A DNA stretch of 64,000 nt from Neolewinella aquimaris (GTDB taxonomy: Bacteria; Bacteroidota; Bacteroidia; Chitinophagales; Saprospiraceae). Below, one piece after another: positions 1-7,486 of the stretch. The notes beneath the pieces are model-generated. The model was not told where the DNA came from, did not search any database, and saw only the letters and a list, made by a program, of their open reading frames with translations. Made by a program: the position numbers and the translations under genes. Each line of letters begins with the position of its first letter. The first letter of the stretch is position 1. The stretch is from NCBI RefSeq assembly GCF_014197245.1, contig NZ_JACIFF010000001.1:1-64000 (forward strand), written 5' to 3'.

Positions 1-238
1 ATTTTTTCTTTGAAGTGAGTGTATCATGACAAGTTGAATCAACTGGTCTGAGACTTATGAGTAAGAATCCAAATAAGGCAGCACGCTTGTGGAAAAGTAT
101 TAGTTTTAAGTAATCGGTCTTAATGTTGATCGTAAGTAGTCCACTTGAAGAGGACTGAAGCTCTCTTATCGAACTTGTTGATCGTTACCAAAGAAACGAT
201 CCCGGCGACTACTACTACGGAAGTCGGGATGCAAAGAC
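1..238. other. Probable rRNA operon spacer upstream of 5S
   Basis: This stretch has no convincing ORF and does not read like a recognisable 23S 3' end, so I take it as the spacer between 23S (outside the window) and 5S. It contains short perfect hairpins that could be processing stems: GATCGTT at 179-185 pairs with AACGATC at 194-200, and AGTCC/GGACT arms lie near 137-153. The spacer assignment is inferred from the 5S position; part of it could be mature 23S sequence. Confidence 0.5.
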
Positions 239-349
239 TTTGGTGGCTACAGCGGGCAGGATCACCTCTTACCATTCCGAACAGAGAAGTTAAGCTGCCC
301 AGCGCCGATGGTACTTGGACTTGATCCCGGGAGAGTAGGTCGCCGCCAA
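239..349 (+). rRNA. rrf: 5S ribosomal RNA
   Basis: The sequence has the conserved 5S core: a CATTCCGAACAGAGAAGTTAA block, then GCGCCGATGGTACTTGG and GGGAGAGTAGGTCGCCGCCA at the 3' end. The 5' and 3' ends are complementary (TTGGTGGC with GCCGCCAA), as expected of the 5S terminal stem. Its length of about 110 nt fits Bacteroidota 5S. Ends are placed from the terminal stem and may be off by a few bases. 23S and 16S would lie to the left, outside the window. Confidence 0.93.
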
Positions 350-355
350 TTTTAT

Positions 356-390
356 GAAAGCCTCATCGCTAGTGCAGCGGTGGGGCTTTC
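356..390 (+). terminator. Hairpin terminator after 5S rRNA
   Basis: The arm GAAAGCCTCATCGCT at 356-370 pairs with AGCGGTGGGGCTTTC at 376-390, allowing G-U pairs, which gives a stem of about 15 bp right after the 5S gene. The tail is TCCGTTTGGG, a poor U-tract, so termination is likely but not of the textbook strong type. Confidence 0.65.
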
Positions 391-696
391 TCCGTTTGGG
401 GGGGACGAAGGAGGAGGAAAAGCTTACCGCAGATTAGGGCAGATGTAGGTCGCGGATTTGCGCAGATTAGGCGTGGTAGGCGTGGCAGGCGAGATAAGCG
501 GCGGAGTAATCTGCGTCAATCCGCGAAACCAATCCGTTCAAATCTGCGAAACCAATCTGTTCAAATCCGCGAAACCAATCCGCGCAATCCGCGGTAAAAC
601 CCATCCCTACCCCTCAGCGTTCCCTTATCGTCCATTTGTCGATTAGGGCTGCGCCGTCGTAGCTATAATCCTTATATTTAGGAAAATATAGATACC
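391..696. repeat. Intergenic region of short CGCGGATT/AATCCGCG repeats
   Basis: No gene is convincing in this 306-bp gap. On the right are tandem imperfect copies of a 23-bp unit, AATCCGCGAAACCAATCCGTT plus CA, at 518-540, 541-563 and 564-585, with a partial copy at 586-594. On the left, at 429-436 and 452-469, related motifs (CGCAGATT, CGCGGATTTGCGCAGATT) run in the opposite orientation, so the whole is an interrupted inverted repeat. A 62-aa ORF inside is explained by the repeats and rejected. At 673-680 TATATTTA resembles a -7 element, 16 bp before the subtilase start. Confidence 0.7.
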
Positions 697-2193
697 ATGC
701 TACTTCTTACCGCGATCGTTCTGTCCCTCTGGTTCTGGCGCCGGGATCTGAAGGATGCCCCCGTTTGGATGGTGTTGACGTACGCCGGTGTCGGTTTACT
801 TTTCTGGACCGACTTCACCGCGGTGTCCACGGCAGCCAGCGCCTTCCCGAAGATCCTGAAGGACTTCATTATGCTCGGAATGGTGGGATTCGTGCAGTCC
901 ATGGCCGTCAAGAAGCAAATATCGGTCTGGATGGCGGTGGTGCTCATCTTCGGTATGTTTGCCGCGGTTCACTACCTCGATGAGCTCATTAATACGGACG
1001 AGCAACAACTTGGCACAGCCGCAGCCGCCCTTCCGCTGGAGGACAGCTATTTGGTAGAAATCCGGGAAGGCAGTTCTTCCGCCGAGCTGTTGTCCTTCGC
1101 TGAAGACCACAACTTTACGGTAGAGGCAGCCTTCTTTCCGGAGGCGGCATCGGAAACTTATCTCGACAATTACTATGTAGTGAGCGGCGACCGGCTTCCG
1201 GAACTGATCGGACAACTCTCCGCTCTTCCTACGGTGCTGTATACCGAACCGAACGAGACGATTCAGGTGGAACCCTTTATCGTGGCAAATGATCCGGCTG
1301 GACCGCGTAGCGCCTCATTGAGCATCAACGATCCATTTACCAGCGAGCAGTGGGCAATGGAAGTGTTGAACATGGACGACTATTACCGTCTGCTGAAAAA
1401 TCAAACACCACGCAAACAGGCCAAAGTGGTCATTCTCGATACCGGGGTAGACGGGAACCACGAGGACCTGGTAGATAACTATTTCTCCATCGAGGGCAAA
1501 TACGACAACGATCCCCACGGCCACGGTACCCACTGTGCAGGCATTGCCGCCGGAGTCACCAACAACGGCATAGGTATAGGTAGTCTGGCCGGCTCGGCCG
1601 ATAGCCCTTTCGTGGAGGTGAGCTCGGTCAAGGTGCTGAGTTCCGGAGGGATGGGAACCCAGAAAACGATCATCGCAGGAATCATCGAGGCAACCGATGA
1701 AGGCGCCGATGTGATCTCCCTAAGCCTGGGCGGCCGCAGTAACCAGAGCAGCCAGCGCGCCTACAGTGCCGCAATTGAGTACGCCCACCGCAACGGTGCG
1801 GTGGTAGTCGCCGCCGCCGGAAATTCAAACCGGGACGCTAAAGACTTTGCGCCCGCCAATGCGGACGGCATGATCACGGTGGCCGCCATCGACCAGTTGC
1901 TGCTACGGGCCCCCTTCAGCAACCGAACCGAGAACATCGAAATGGCCATCGCCGCACCCGGTGTTGGCATTTACAGTACCGTACCCGGCAATGGTTACAA
2001 GAGCTACAGCGGCACGAGCATGGCCTGCCCCTTCGTAGCCGGCCTGATCGGCGTGATGAAATCGCTCGACCCGGATCTCACGTACCGCGACGCCTACCGC
2101 ATCATTCACGATACGGGCCGGGAGTCTTCCGAGACCCGCATTACCGGTCGCATCGTACAACCGGCTGCAGCCCTGGCCGTCGTAGCGCGCTAA
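697..2193 (+). CDS. Membrane-anchored S8 family subtilisin-like serine protease
   Basis: This 498-aa protein is a subtilase. The catalytic triad is visible: Asp248 in ILDTGVDG, His276 in HGHGTHCAG and Ser441 in SGTSMACP. The oxyanion-hole Asn lies in VVAAAGNSN. The first ~95 residues hold three or four hydrophobic stretches (about 1-14, 21-40, 56-70, 76-94) instead of a plain signal peptide, so the protease is probably tethered to the inner membrane with its catalytic domain outside. Residues ~115-190 (DSYLVEIREG to VLYTEPNE) look like an I9-type propeptide. The ATG follows a TATATTTA element. The polytopic N-terminus is the odd part; the substrate cannot be read from the sequence. Confidence 0.93.
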   Translation: MLLLTAIVLSLWFWRRDLKDAPVWMVLTYAGVGLLFWTDFTAVSTAASAFPKILKDFIMLGMVGFVQSMAVKKQISVWMAVVLIFGMFAAVHYLDELINTDEQQLGTAAAALPLEDSYLVEIREGSSSAELLSFAEDHNFTVEAAFFPEAASETYLDNYYVVSGDRLPELIGQLSALPTVLYTEPNETIQVEPFIVANDPAGPRSASLSINDPFTSEQWAMEVLNMDDYYRLLKNQTPRKQAKVVILDTGVDGNHEDLVDNYFSIEGKYDNDPHGHGTHCAGIAAGVTNNGIGIGSLAGSADSPFVEVSSVKVLSSGGMGTQKTIIAGIIEATDEGADVISLSLGGRSNQSSQRAYSAAIEYAHRNGAVVVAAAGNSNRDAKDFAPANADGMITVAAIDQLLLRAPFSNRTENIEMAIAAPGVGIYSTVPGNGYKSYSGTSMACPFVAGLIGVMKSLDPDLTYRDAYRIIHDTGRESSETRITGRIVQPAAALAVVAR

Positions 2194-2210
2194 ATCCGTA
2201 CTTTGGTTCC

Positions 2211-2987
2211 ATGGACTTAGACATTAGCGGCAAGACCTTCGCCGTTGGCGGGGCAAGTAGCGGACTGGGGCGAGCGATCGCCGAAAAACTAATTCAGGAG
2301 GGTGCCACCGTAATCGGAGTAGCCCGCAGCCAGGATAAGTTATCCAACTTAGCGGAGGAGCACGGAGAACAATTTATTGCGTTTCCGGCGGACCTGAGCG
2401 ACAGTTCCTCCATCAGGGTGGTCGGAGAACAACTGATAGAGCACAAGGTTTCCGGATGTGTGTTTAACGCCGGCGGGCCACCCCCCGGTACCGTATTCGA
2501 CCTTTCGATGGAAGAATGGGACAACGCCTACGCAACCACCCTGCGGTGGAAGATTCAACTGACCAAGGCGCTACTTCCCATGATGCGTCAGGCTAATTAT
2601 GGCACCCTACTGTTCATCGAAAGCGTGTCGATCAAACAGCCGATCGATAACCTGGTCCTGAGTAACGCCTTCCGTGCGGCCGTCGCCGGGTTTGTAAAAA
2701 CACTTACCCGCGAGGAGGGACCGAACGGAATTAGTGCCAACATACTGGCTCCGGGCTACCACGCTACAACCCGCATCACTACCGTGCTGGAAAAGGCGGC
2801 GGCGTTGCAAGACATATCGAAGGAGACGGTCGAGAAGCAGTTTCTGGCGGAAGTACCACTGGGTAGGTTGGGTAAACCCGAAGAATTTGCCGAGATGGCG
2901 GCCTTTTTGTTGTCACCCGCCGCCCGATTCATATCGGGGCAAACCATCAGTGTCGACGGAGGAATGACGCGCTTCATAACCGGATAG
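2211..2987 (+). CDS. SDR-family protein with altered active site
   Basis: This 258-aa protein has the short-chain dehydrogenase fold: an N-terminal glycine-rich nucleotide loop (GGASSGLG), an NAG motif, and a C-terminal GRLGKPEEFAEMAAFLLS block followed by ISGQTISVDGG, as in FabG-like SDRs. The usual catalytic YxxxK is missing. In the expected place the sequence reads LSNAFRAAVAGFVKTL, so Tyr becomes Ser and Lys becomes Arg. A family of SDRs with an SN-x-x-R variant exists, so this may be a real subgroup with different chemistry or no redox activity. A TACTTTGG element lies at 2199-2206, 4 bp before the start. Its stop lies 1 bp from the stop of the convergent antiporter gene. Confidence 0.88.
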   Translation: MDLDISGKTFAVGGASSGLGRAIAEKLIQEGATVIGVARSQDKLSNLAEEHGEQFIAFPADLSDSSSIRVVGEQLIEHKVSGCVFNAGGPPPGTVFDLSMEEWDNAYATTLRWKIQLTKALLPMMRQANYGTLLFIESVSIKQPIDNLVLSNAFRAAVAGFVKTLTREEGPNGISANILAPGYHATTRITTVLEKAAALQDISKETVEKQFLAEVPLGRLGKPEEFAEMAAFLLSPAARFISGQTISVDGGMTRFITG

Positions 2988-2988
2988 G

Positions 2989-4254
2989 CTATTCCCTCGA
3001 CCGGCCCATTTTGCGGTCGACCCACTTCATGACGGGACCAACACTCAGGCCGTGCAAGAAGATGGATAATAGGATCGTGAAGTTTACGATCGACCAAATG
3101 CTATCGATTGCCGGAAAAGCCTCGCTATTATGGGCGTAAGCGAGGTAATACAGCGAGCCTACCCCACGGATTCCGAAGTAACTGATGGCCACCTTCTCCA
3201 CCCAGGGCATTTTGGAGGGTAAAAAGCTGATGAAGCCGGATATCGGTCTGATGAACAACAGCAAAAACACGCCGATAAGTGCACCGTTGAGCGTCAGGTC
3301 ATTCAGTCCTCCGGTGCCGATGATGCCCCCGAAAGCAATCAGAAATATACCAAGAACAGCCTGCTCCACTTGGTCTGCGGCCTCGTAACTCTCCAACTCC
3401 GCTTCCTTTGCCATGTCATCAGTACGGGTACGCCGGCTCACTACCGATGCGACGAATACGGCCAAAAAGCCATACCCCTCGGTTAATTCAGTGAGCGCAT
3501 AGGTAAGCAGCGTAGCAGCCAAAATGAAGAAACCGGATTCGATCTCGGTTTCCCTCACCTCCGCCATCTTATCCTTAAACTTAAAGAAGACGTACGCCAG
3601 GATTTTTCCGAGAACAATACCCATCAACGTACCCATTCCGACCCGGTAGCCAAAGTCCCACCACGCCCACTTAAACAGGGTATCGCCAACCGAAGTAGCA
3701 TCGACGAGCGCGATGGCTAGGTAGACAAAGGGAAACGCCAGTCCATCATTGAGCCCCGCCTCTAGCGTTAAGCCGAACCGTACGTCGTCCTCCGGAATAT
3801 CCTCATTCGGAGGCCCCACCTGAACGTTAGCCGCGAGCACGGGATCGGTAGGAGCCAGCACCGCGCCGAGCAGGATTGCGGTGGCCGGAGCCAGTCCCGC
3901 CCACCACCACCCCAGAAAGGCCACTGCGGCGATCGTTAGGGGCATAGCGATACCCAGTAAAAGCAGGCCCGCGCTCCAATTTTTTAGGGAAGGGTTACGA
4001 TCCAGTTTCAGCCCGGTCGCCGCCAGGCTCACGATTACAATAAACTCGGTGATGTACTCCATCAATTGCCGGTCGATCCGGGCGTCTTCCGGATTCATGA
4101 GCGGTAGATCGAGCGGCAGCCGAAAAATGAAGAAGCCAAAGGCCACGTAGATGATGGGCAGGCTCACCATCTTGTTGCGAATCAAACTGGGAATGATGAA
4201 AGTTCCCAGTAGTGCAATACCGGCGAGTAACAACAGGAGGATGTGGGTGGTCAA
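2989..4254 (-). CDS. Cation:proton antiporter (CPA1/NhaP type)
   Basis: This 421-aa polytopic inner-membrane protein has about twelve hydrophobic segments. It carries the hallmarks of Na+/H+ exchangers: GAVLAPTDPVLAANV in the middle third and, about 35 residues later, EAGLNDGLAFPFVYL. The Asn-Asp pair there is the ion-binding ND motif of electroneutral CPA1 antiporters. It probably exchanges Na+ or K+ for protons in pH and salt homeostasis, which suits a marine organism. The substrate ion cannot be decided from sequence. It is divergent from the aminotransferase gene upstream and convergent with the SDR gene. Confidence 0.92.
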   Translation of the reverse strand: MTTHILLLLLAGIALLGTFIIPSLIRNKMVSLPIIYVAFGFFIFRLPLDLPLMNPEDARIDRQLMEYITEFIVIVSLAATGLKLDRNPSLKNWSAGLLLLGIAMPLTIAAVAFLGWWWAGLAPATAILLGAVLAPTDPVLAANVQVGPPNEDIPEDDVRFGLTLEAGLNDGLAFPFVYLAIALVDATSVGDTLFKWAWWDFGYRVGMGTLMGIVLGKILAYVFFKFKDKMAEVRETEIESGFFILAATLLTYALTELTEGYGFLAVFVASVVSRRTRTDDMAKEAELESYEAADQVEQAVLGIFLIAFGGIIGTGGLNDLTLNGALIGVFLLLFIRPISGFISFLPSKMPWVEKVAISYFGIRGVGSLYYLAYAHNSEAFPAIDSIWSIVNFTILLSIFLHGLSVGPVMKWVDRKMGRSRE

Positions 4255-4370
4255 AAGTCGGCGGGGGTTTGTGTACCAACCCCAACGTCAAATGGCAAGT
4301 TCGGTTACCAGATTCGATGGCTATATATTGTCGTTCATTGCTCCCGCGCTTGCCCGCCCAAACCCCCCGT

Positions 4371-5513
4371 ATGTTAGACTGCCAACGCCATTTGTTCCCC
4401 CTCGCCGACTACGACGCTTACCTCAACGGGGCCAGTCGCTCACCACAGTTAAATGCGGGTGCGGAGGCCGCCCGCCAGGCCCTGCAGTGGCGGGAGGAAA
4501 ACAGCGGAATGCCAATCGACGCATTCTTTAGCCCGGTCGAGCGATTACGCGAATCGTTTGCCGGACTCATCGGCGCCCAGGAGCCGGAACGAATTGCCCT
4601 CATCCCAGCCGCGAGCTACGGCATCGCTACGGTGGCCCGCAATCTGCCCCTGCGCGCTGGACAAAACATAATTGTCGCCCAGGATCAGTTCCCCAGCAAT
4701 TACTACGCCTGGCACCGACTGTGTCAGGAAGCGGGGGCCCATCTGATCACCGTGGCCCGGCCCACTGGCGACCAGGACTGGTCCGAAGCAATTATCGATG
4801 CAATTAACGCGGACACGGCAGCCGTGGCAATGGCCCAGGTGCACTGGTCGGACGGCACACTCTTCGATCTAGCGAGTATTCGCCGACGAACCGACGCGTT
4901 CGGAAGCTGGTTGATCGTCGACGGTACCCAGTCCATCGGCGCGTATCCCTTCGATGTGGAATGCATTCGGCCGGATGCGCTCATTGCTGCCGGATACAAG
5001 TGGCTGCTCGGTCCCTACGGCTGTGGCTACGCCTGGTACGGACCGCGGATGGACGGTGGCGTCCCTCTGGAGGAGAACTGGATCAACCGCGCCGGCAGTC
5101 AGCACTTCAGCCAACTGGCCAACTATCAAAACGATTACCGGCCCCTCGCAGGCCGGTACTCCGTTGGGGAGCACAGCAATTTTTTAAGTATACCGATGCA
5201 ACAGGCCGCGATCGATCAGCTCCGCGCGTGGCAACCGGAAGGGGTGCAAGCCTACACCGCTGCACTGTGGGCGGAAATTACCGACGACCTGGCTAATTTA
5301 AAGATCACGCTGCCGCGAAAGCGGGCCAATCACCTGGTCGGTCTGCGCCTGCCCCGGAATATTGCGGTGGAACGAGTGGAAGAAGAGTTCCGTGCACGTC
5401 ATATTTCCGTGAGTTACCGGGGAGATGCCATCCGGGTATCGCCAAGTGTCTACAACCGGCCCGAGGAGATGGACCGCATGGTGGACGCGTTACGGGCGGC
5501 CACTCGAACTTAG
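4371..5513 (+). CDS. Aminotransferase class V-fold PLP-dependent enzyme
   Basis: This 380-aa protein has the fold-type I, class V aminotransferase pattern: LIVDGTQSIGAYPFDVE supplies the Asp that contacts the pyridine nitrogen of PLP, and AAGYKWLLGPYGCGYAW supplies the Schiff-base Lys. The frame is open from 4212, but the stretch before 4371 overlaps the divergent antiporter gene and reads like noise, while MLDCQRHLFPLADYDAYLNGAS is a typical family start. TATATTG at about 4323-4329 could be the promoter. The family includes cysteine desulfurases, kynureninases and isopenicillin epimerase-like enzymes. No desulfurase active-site Cys loop is evident, so the substrate is unknown. Confidence 0.87.
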   Translation: MLDCQRHLFPLADYDAYLNGASRSPQLNAGAEAARQALQWREENSGMPIDAFFSPVERLRESFAGLIGAQEPERIALIPAASYGIATVARNLPLRAGQNIIVAQDQFPSNYYAWHRLCQEAGAHLITVARPTGDQDWSEAIIDAINADTAAVAMAQVHWSDGTLFDLASIRRRTDAFGSWLIVDGTQSIGAYPFDVECIRPDALIAAGYKWLLGPYGCGYAWYGPRMDGGVPLEENWINRAGSQHFSQLANYQNDYRPLAGRYSVGEHSNFLSIPMQQAAIDQLRAWQPEGVQAYTAALWAEITDDLANLKITLPRKRANHLVGLRLPRNIAVERVEEEFRARHISVSYRGDAIRVSPSVYNRPEEMDRMVDALRAATRT

Positions 5514-5566
5514 GGCAGTAGCCGGTTGCCCACACCAAACAAGGATAAATGGGGTGGAGGGTACAC

Positions 5567-5601
5567 AAAAAAAGGCCCCCCCGCCGAAACGGCGAAGGGG
5601 C
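5567..5601 (-). terminator. Strong intrinsic terminator for the 5630-6226 gene
   Basis: Read on the minus strand, GCCCCTTCGCC pairs (with two G-U pairs) with GGCGGGGGGGC around a GTTTC loop and is followed by seven T. This is a classic rho-independent terminator about 30 bp after the stop of the minus-strand gene. Confidence 0.88.
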
Positions 5602-5629
5602 GAAACTTAAAGTCGATCATGCAAAATTC

Positions 5630-6226
5630 TTAGTTCAGCGAAATGCTGGTTGTGTGGTTTTTGACGTCAGCGGAATTTACGGTTACGAAGTACTCGCCGG
5701 CGGGCAGGTTCTCCAGGCTGTAAGCGCGCTGTACGCTCGTGGTACCGGGCAGACGGTCCGCAATGACTTCGTTGCCGAATCCGTCGGACAGTCGAATGCT
5801 GACGCTGTGGCCGGTGGCGTTCAGGTAGTTGACGGTTAGCAACTTATCCTTGAGGTTGACCTGGGGGAAGAAGGTGCGGGTAGCCAGGGCGGCGTCGGCA
5901 TGCACCCCTTCGGCGGTGATCACGATGGGTTGAACGGTGCTGCTCAGCACGTCGGAGATCACAACGGAATACGCACCAGTGGGTAGGGCGTCCAGGTTGA
6001 AGCGCTGGCTGAGGTAGTCGCCTGCCTCGAGCTTGGAAGAGTGCAGCACCAATCCGCCGGCGTCTACGATCTTCAGGGTCGTAGGGGTTTCGATCCCGGT
6101 AGTGGTACGCAGGATCAGGGTGTGGGAGGCGGGATCGGCCCGGACAATCAGGTCGGAAGGATTGACCGAAGCGGGCAGGGTAGCGGCGGCGGTCAAAAAC
6201 AGGAGGGTGAAGAGAATGGTTTTCAT
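5630..6226 (-). CDS. Small secreted protein with two Ig-like/CTD-like repeats
   Basis: This 198-aa protein starts with a clear signal peptide (MKTILFTLLFLTAAATLPAS). The mature part seems to be two similar beta-rich halves: the first ends LDALPTGAYSVVISD and the second ends LENLPAGEYFVTVNS. Both follow the pattern seen at the end of T9SS C-terminal domains and DUF3244-like modules, in which a G-x-Y-x-V-x-V strand closes the sandwich. There is no large cargo domain, so it is probably a free periplasmic or surface beta-sandwich protein. Its function is unknown. It is divergent from the AraC regulator across a 314-bp gap and is followed by a strong terminator, so it is monocistronic. Confidence 0.75.
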   Translation of the reverse strand: MKTILFTLLFLTAAATLPASVNPSDLIVRADPASHTLILRTTTGIETPTTLKIVDAGGLVLHSSKLEAGDYLSQRFNLDALPTGAYSVVISDVLSSTVQPIVITAEGVHADAALATRTFFPQVNLKDKLLTVNYLNATGHSVSIRLSDGFGNEVIADRLPGTTSVQRAYSLENLPAGEYFVTVNSADVKNHTTSISLN

Positions 6227-6540
6227 GGTTGTTGCGTTATAGGGGTTGAGAAATACGATTAGGTTTTATGCCTGGCCCTTTTGGTGAGTTACCACTGGGG
6301 CCGTGATCAACTCCTTGCACTGCAAAGGTCAGCCGCCGGGATACGTGGATCGATGCATAAATTGGCTACCGTCACGCAGATTTTGACCCCGCTTCCGGGT
6401 GGGGGTAAAGCATGCGCAGCCTGGGATAATTCCTGCGTACCGGCGCGGCTAACTATTGTTGCCAAAGGGTGTTTCAACATTACCAAGTTTTGTACTACGG
6501 CGGTATTTAAGCGCCGACTTTTTCCCCCAATCAACACCAA
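6227..6540. promoter_or_regulatory. Divergent 314-bp intergenic region
   Basis: This gap lies between the start codons of the secreted protein (minus strand) and the AraC regulator (plus strand), so it must hold both promoters. I see no clean TAnnTTTG element: TATTTAAG at 6504-6511 with TTTG at 6489-6492 has unusually close spacing. A 94-aa ORF inside has poor coding character and was rejected. The length suggests operator sites, possibly for the AraC protein, but none can be proved here. Confidence 0.4.
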
Positions 6541-7437
6541 ATGGAGACGCAAACGCAACCTGTGAGAGAACAGGTGATTCCCGCGCCCGGTACATCCTTC
6601 CTGGTCAAGCATTACCCAGAGCCGCAGTTGCGCGTGAATAAGCTGCCCAAGTGGCACTTTCACCCGGAGCTGGAACTGGTGTACGTCCGCGGAGGCCACG
6701 GTCGCCGGCACGTCGGAAGCCACATCAGCCACTTCCGCGACGGAGAGCTAATCCTGGTCGGATCTAACCTGCCTCACCTCGGTTTTACGGACCGGATGAC
6801 CCGCAACCAGAAGGAAACGGTCGTCCAGTTCGCCCATAACTTCCCGCACGGCGATTTTCTCGAATTGCCCGAGATGCGGAAGGTCAAGGAGCTCATGTAC
6901 CGGGCCCGGAACGGCATTAGTTTTCACGGGACCACCCGCACGATCGTCGGTAGCCGCCTGGAACGACTGATCGACCTGCCCCCCCTCAGCCGATTGTTGC
7001 TGCTCATCGACATCCTCAACGACCTCGCGGTCAGCGAAGAGTACGAAAACCTGAACGCGGAAGGATTTCACCTGGAGGTGGAGACCCACGGCTTCGAGCG
7101 CTTCAACCAGATCCAGGAGTTCATTCACACCAATTTCGAACGAGACATCCCCCTGGACGAGATTGCCGGCGTGGCCGCGATGACCGTGCCCGCTTTCTGT
7201 CGGTACTTTAAGAAGACTACGGGTAAGACCTTTGTTACCTACCTCAACGACTACCGCATCGTCTATGCCTGCAAGCTCCTGGCCGACGACCACAGTACCG
7301 TTCAGAACGTAGCCTACGACAGCGGCTTTAATACCGTAAGCCAGTTTAACCGGGCCTTCAAGAAGCACACCGGCAAGACAGCCACCGAGTACCGCAGCGC
7401 CTTCAAGCTGCACGTTCGCGGCAACGTGCCGGATTAA
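6541..7437 (+). CDS. AraC family transcriptional regulator with cupin sensor
   Basis: This 298-aa protein has an N-terminal cupin-like sensor: WHFHPELELVYVRGGHGRR carries the H-x-H and E of a metal or sugar-binding cupin, followed by GELILVGSNLPHLG. The C-terminal AraC DNA-binding domain spans about residues 190-290, with two helix-turn-helices: LDEIAGVAAMTVPAFCRYFKK and VQNVAYDSGFNTVSQFNRAFKK. It most likely responds to a small ligand, often a carbohydrate. Neither neighbour gives away the target, although the divergent secreted protein is the obvious candidate. Confidence 0.93.
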   Translation: METQTQPVREQVIPAPGTSFLVKHYPEPQLRVNKLPKWHFHPELELVYVRGGHGRRHVGSHISHFRDGELILVGSNLPHLGFTDRMTRNQKETVVQFAHNFPHGDFLELPEMRKVKELMYRARNGISFHGTTRTIVGSRLERLIDLPPLSRLLLLIDILNDLAVSEEYENLNAEGFHLEVETHGFERFNQIQEFIHTNFERDIPLDEIAGVAAMTVPAFCRYFKKTTGKTFVTYLNDYRIVYACKLLADDHSTVQNVAYDSGFNTVSQFNRAFKKHTGKTATEYRSAFKLHVRGNVPD

Positions 7438-7486
7438 TTTTTCTGCCGGTGGGTCAACCGGGGCCGGCTGAAGTGTTGATAAGGGT

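Noticed and set aside
1-238. 3' end of 23S rRNA
   Set aside because: The sequence lacks the recognisable conserved 23S 3'-domain blocks, so it is reported only as a probable spacer.
518-594. Possible CRISPR array
   Set aside because: The 23-bp units are directly adjacent with no unique spacers, and no cas genes are near.
458-646. A 62-aa ORF after the 5S gene
   Set aside because: Its sequence is made of the intergenic repeat units and shows no protein-like character.
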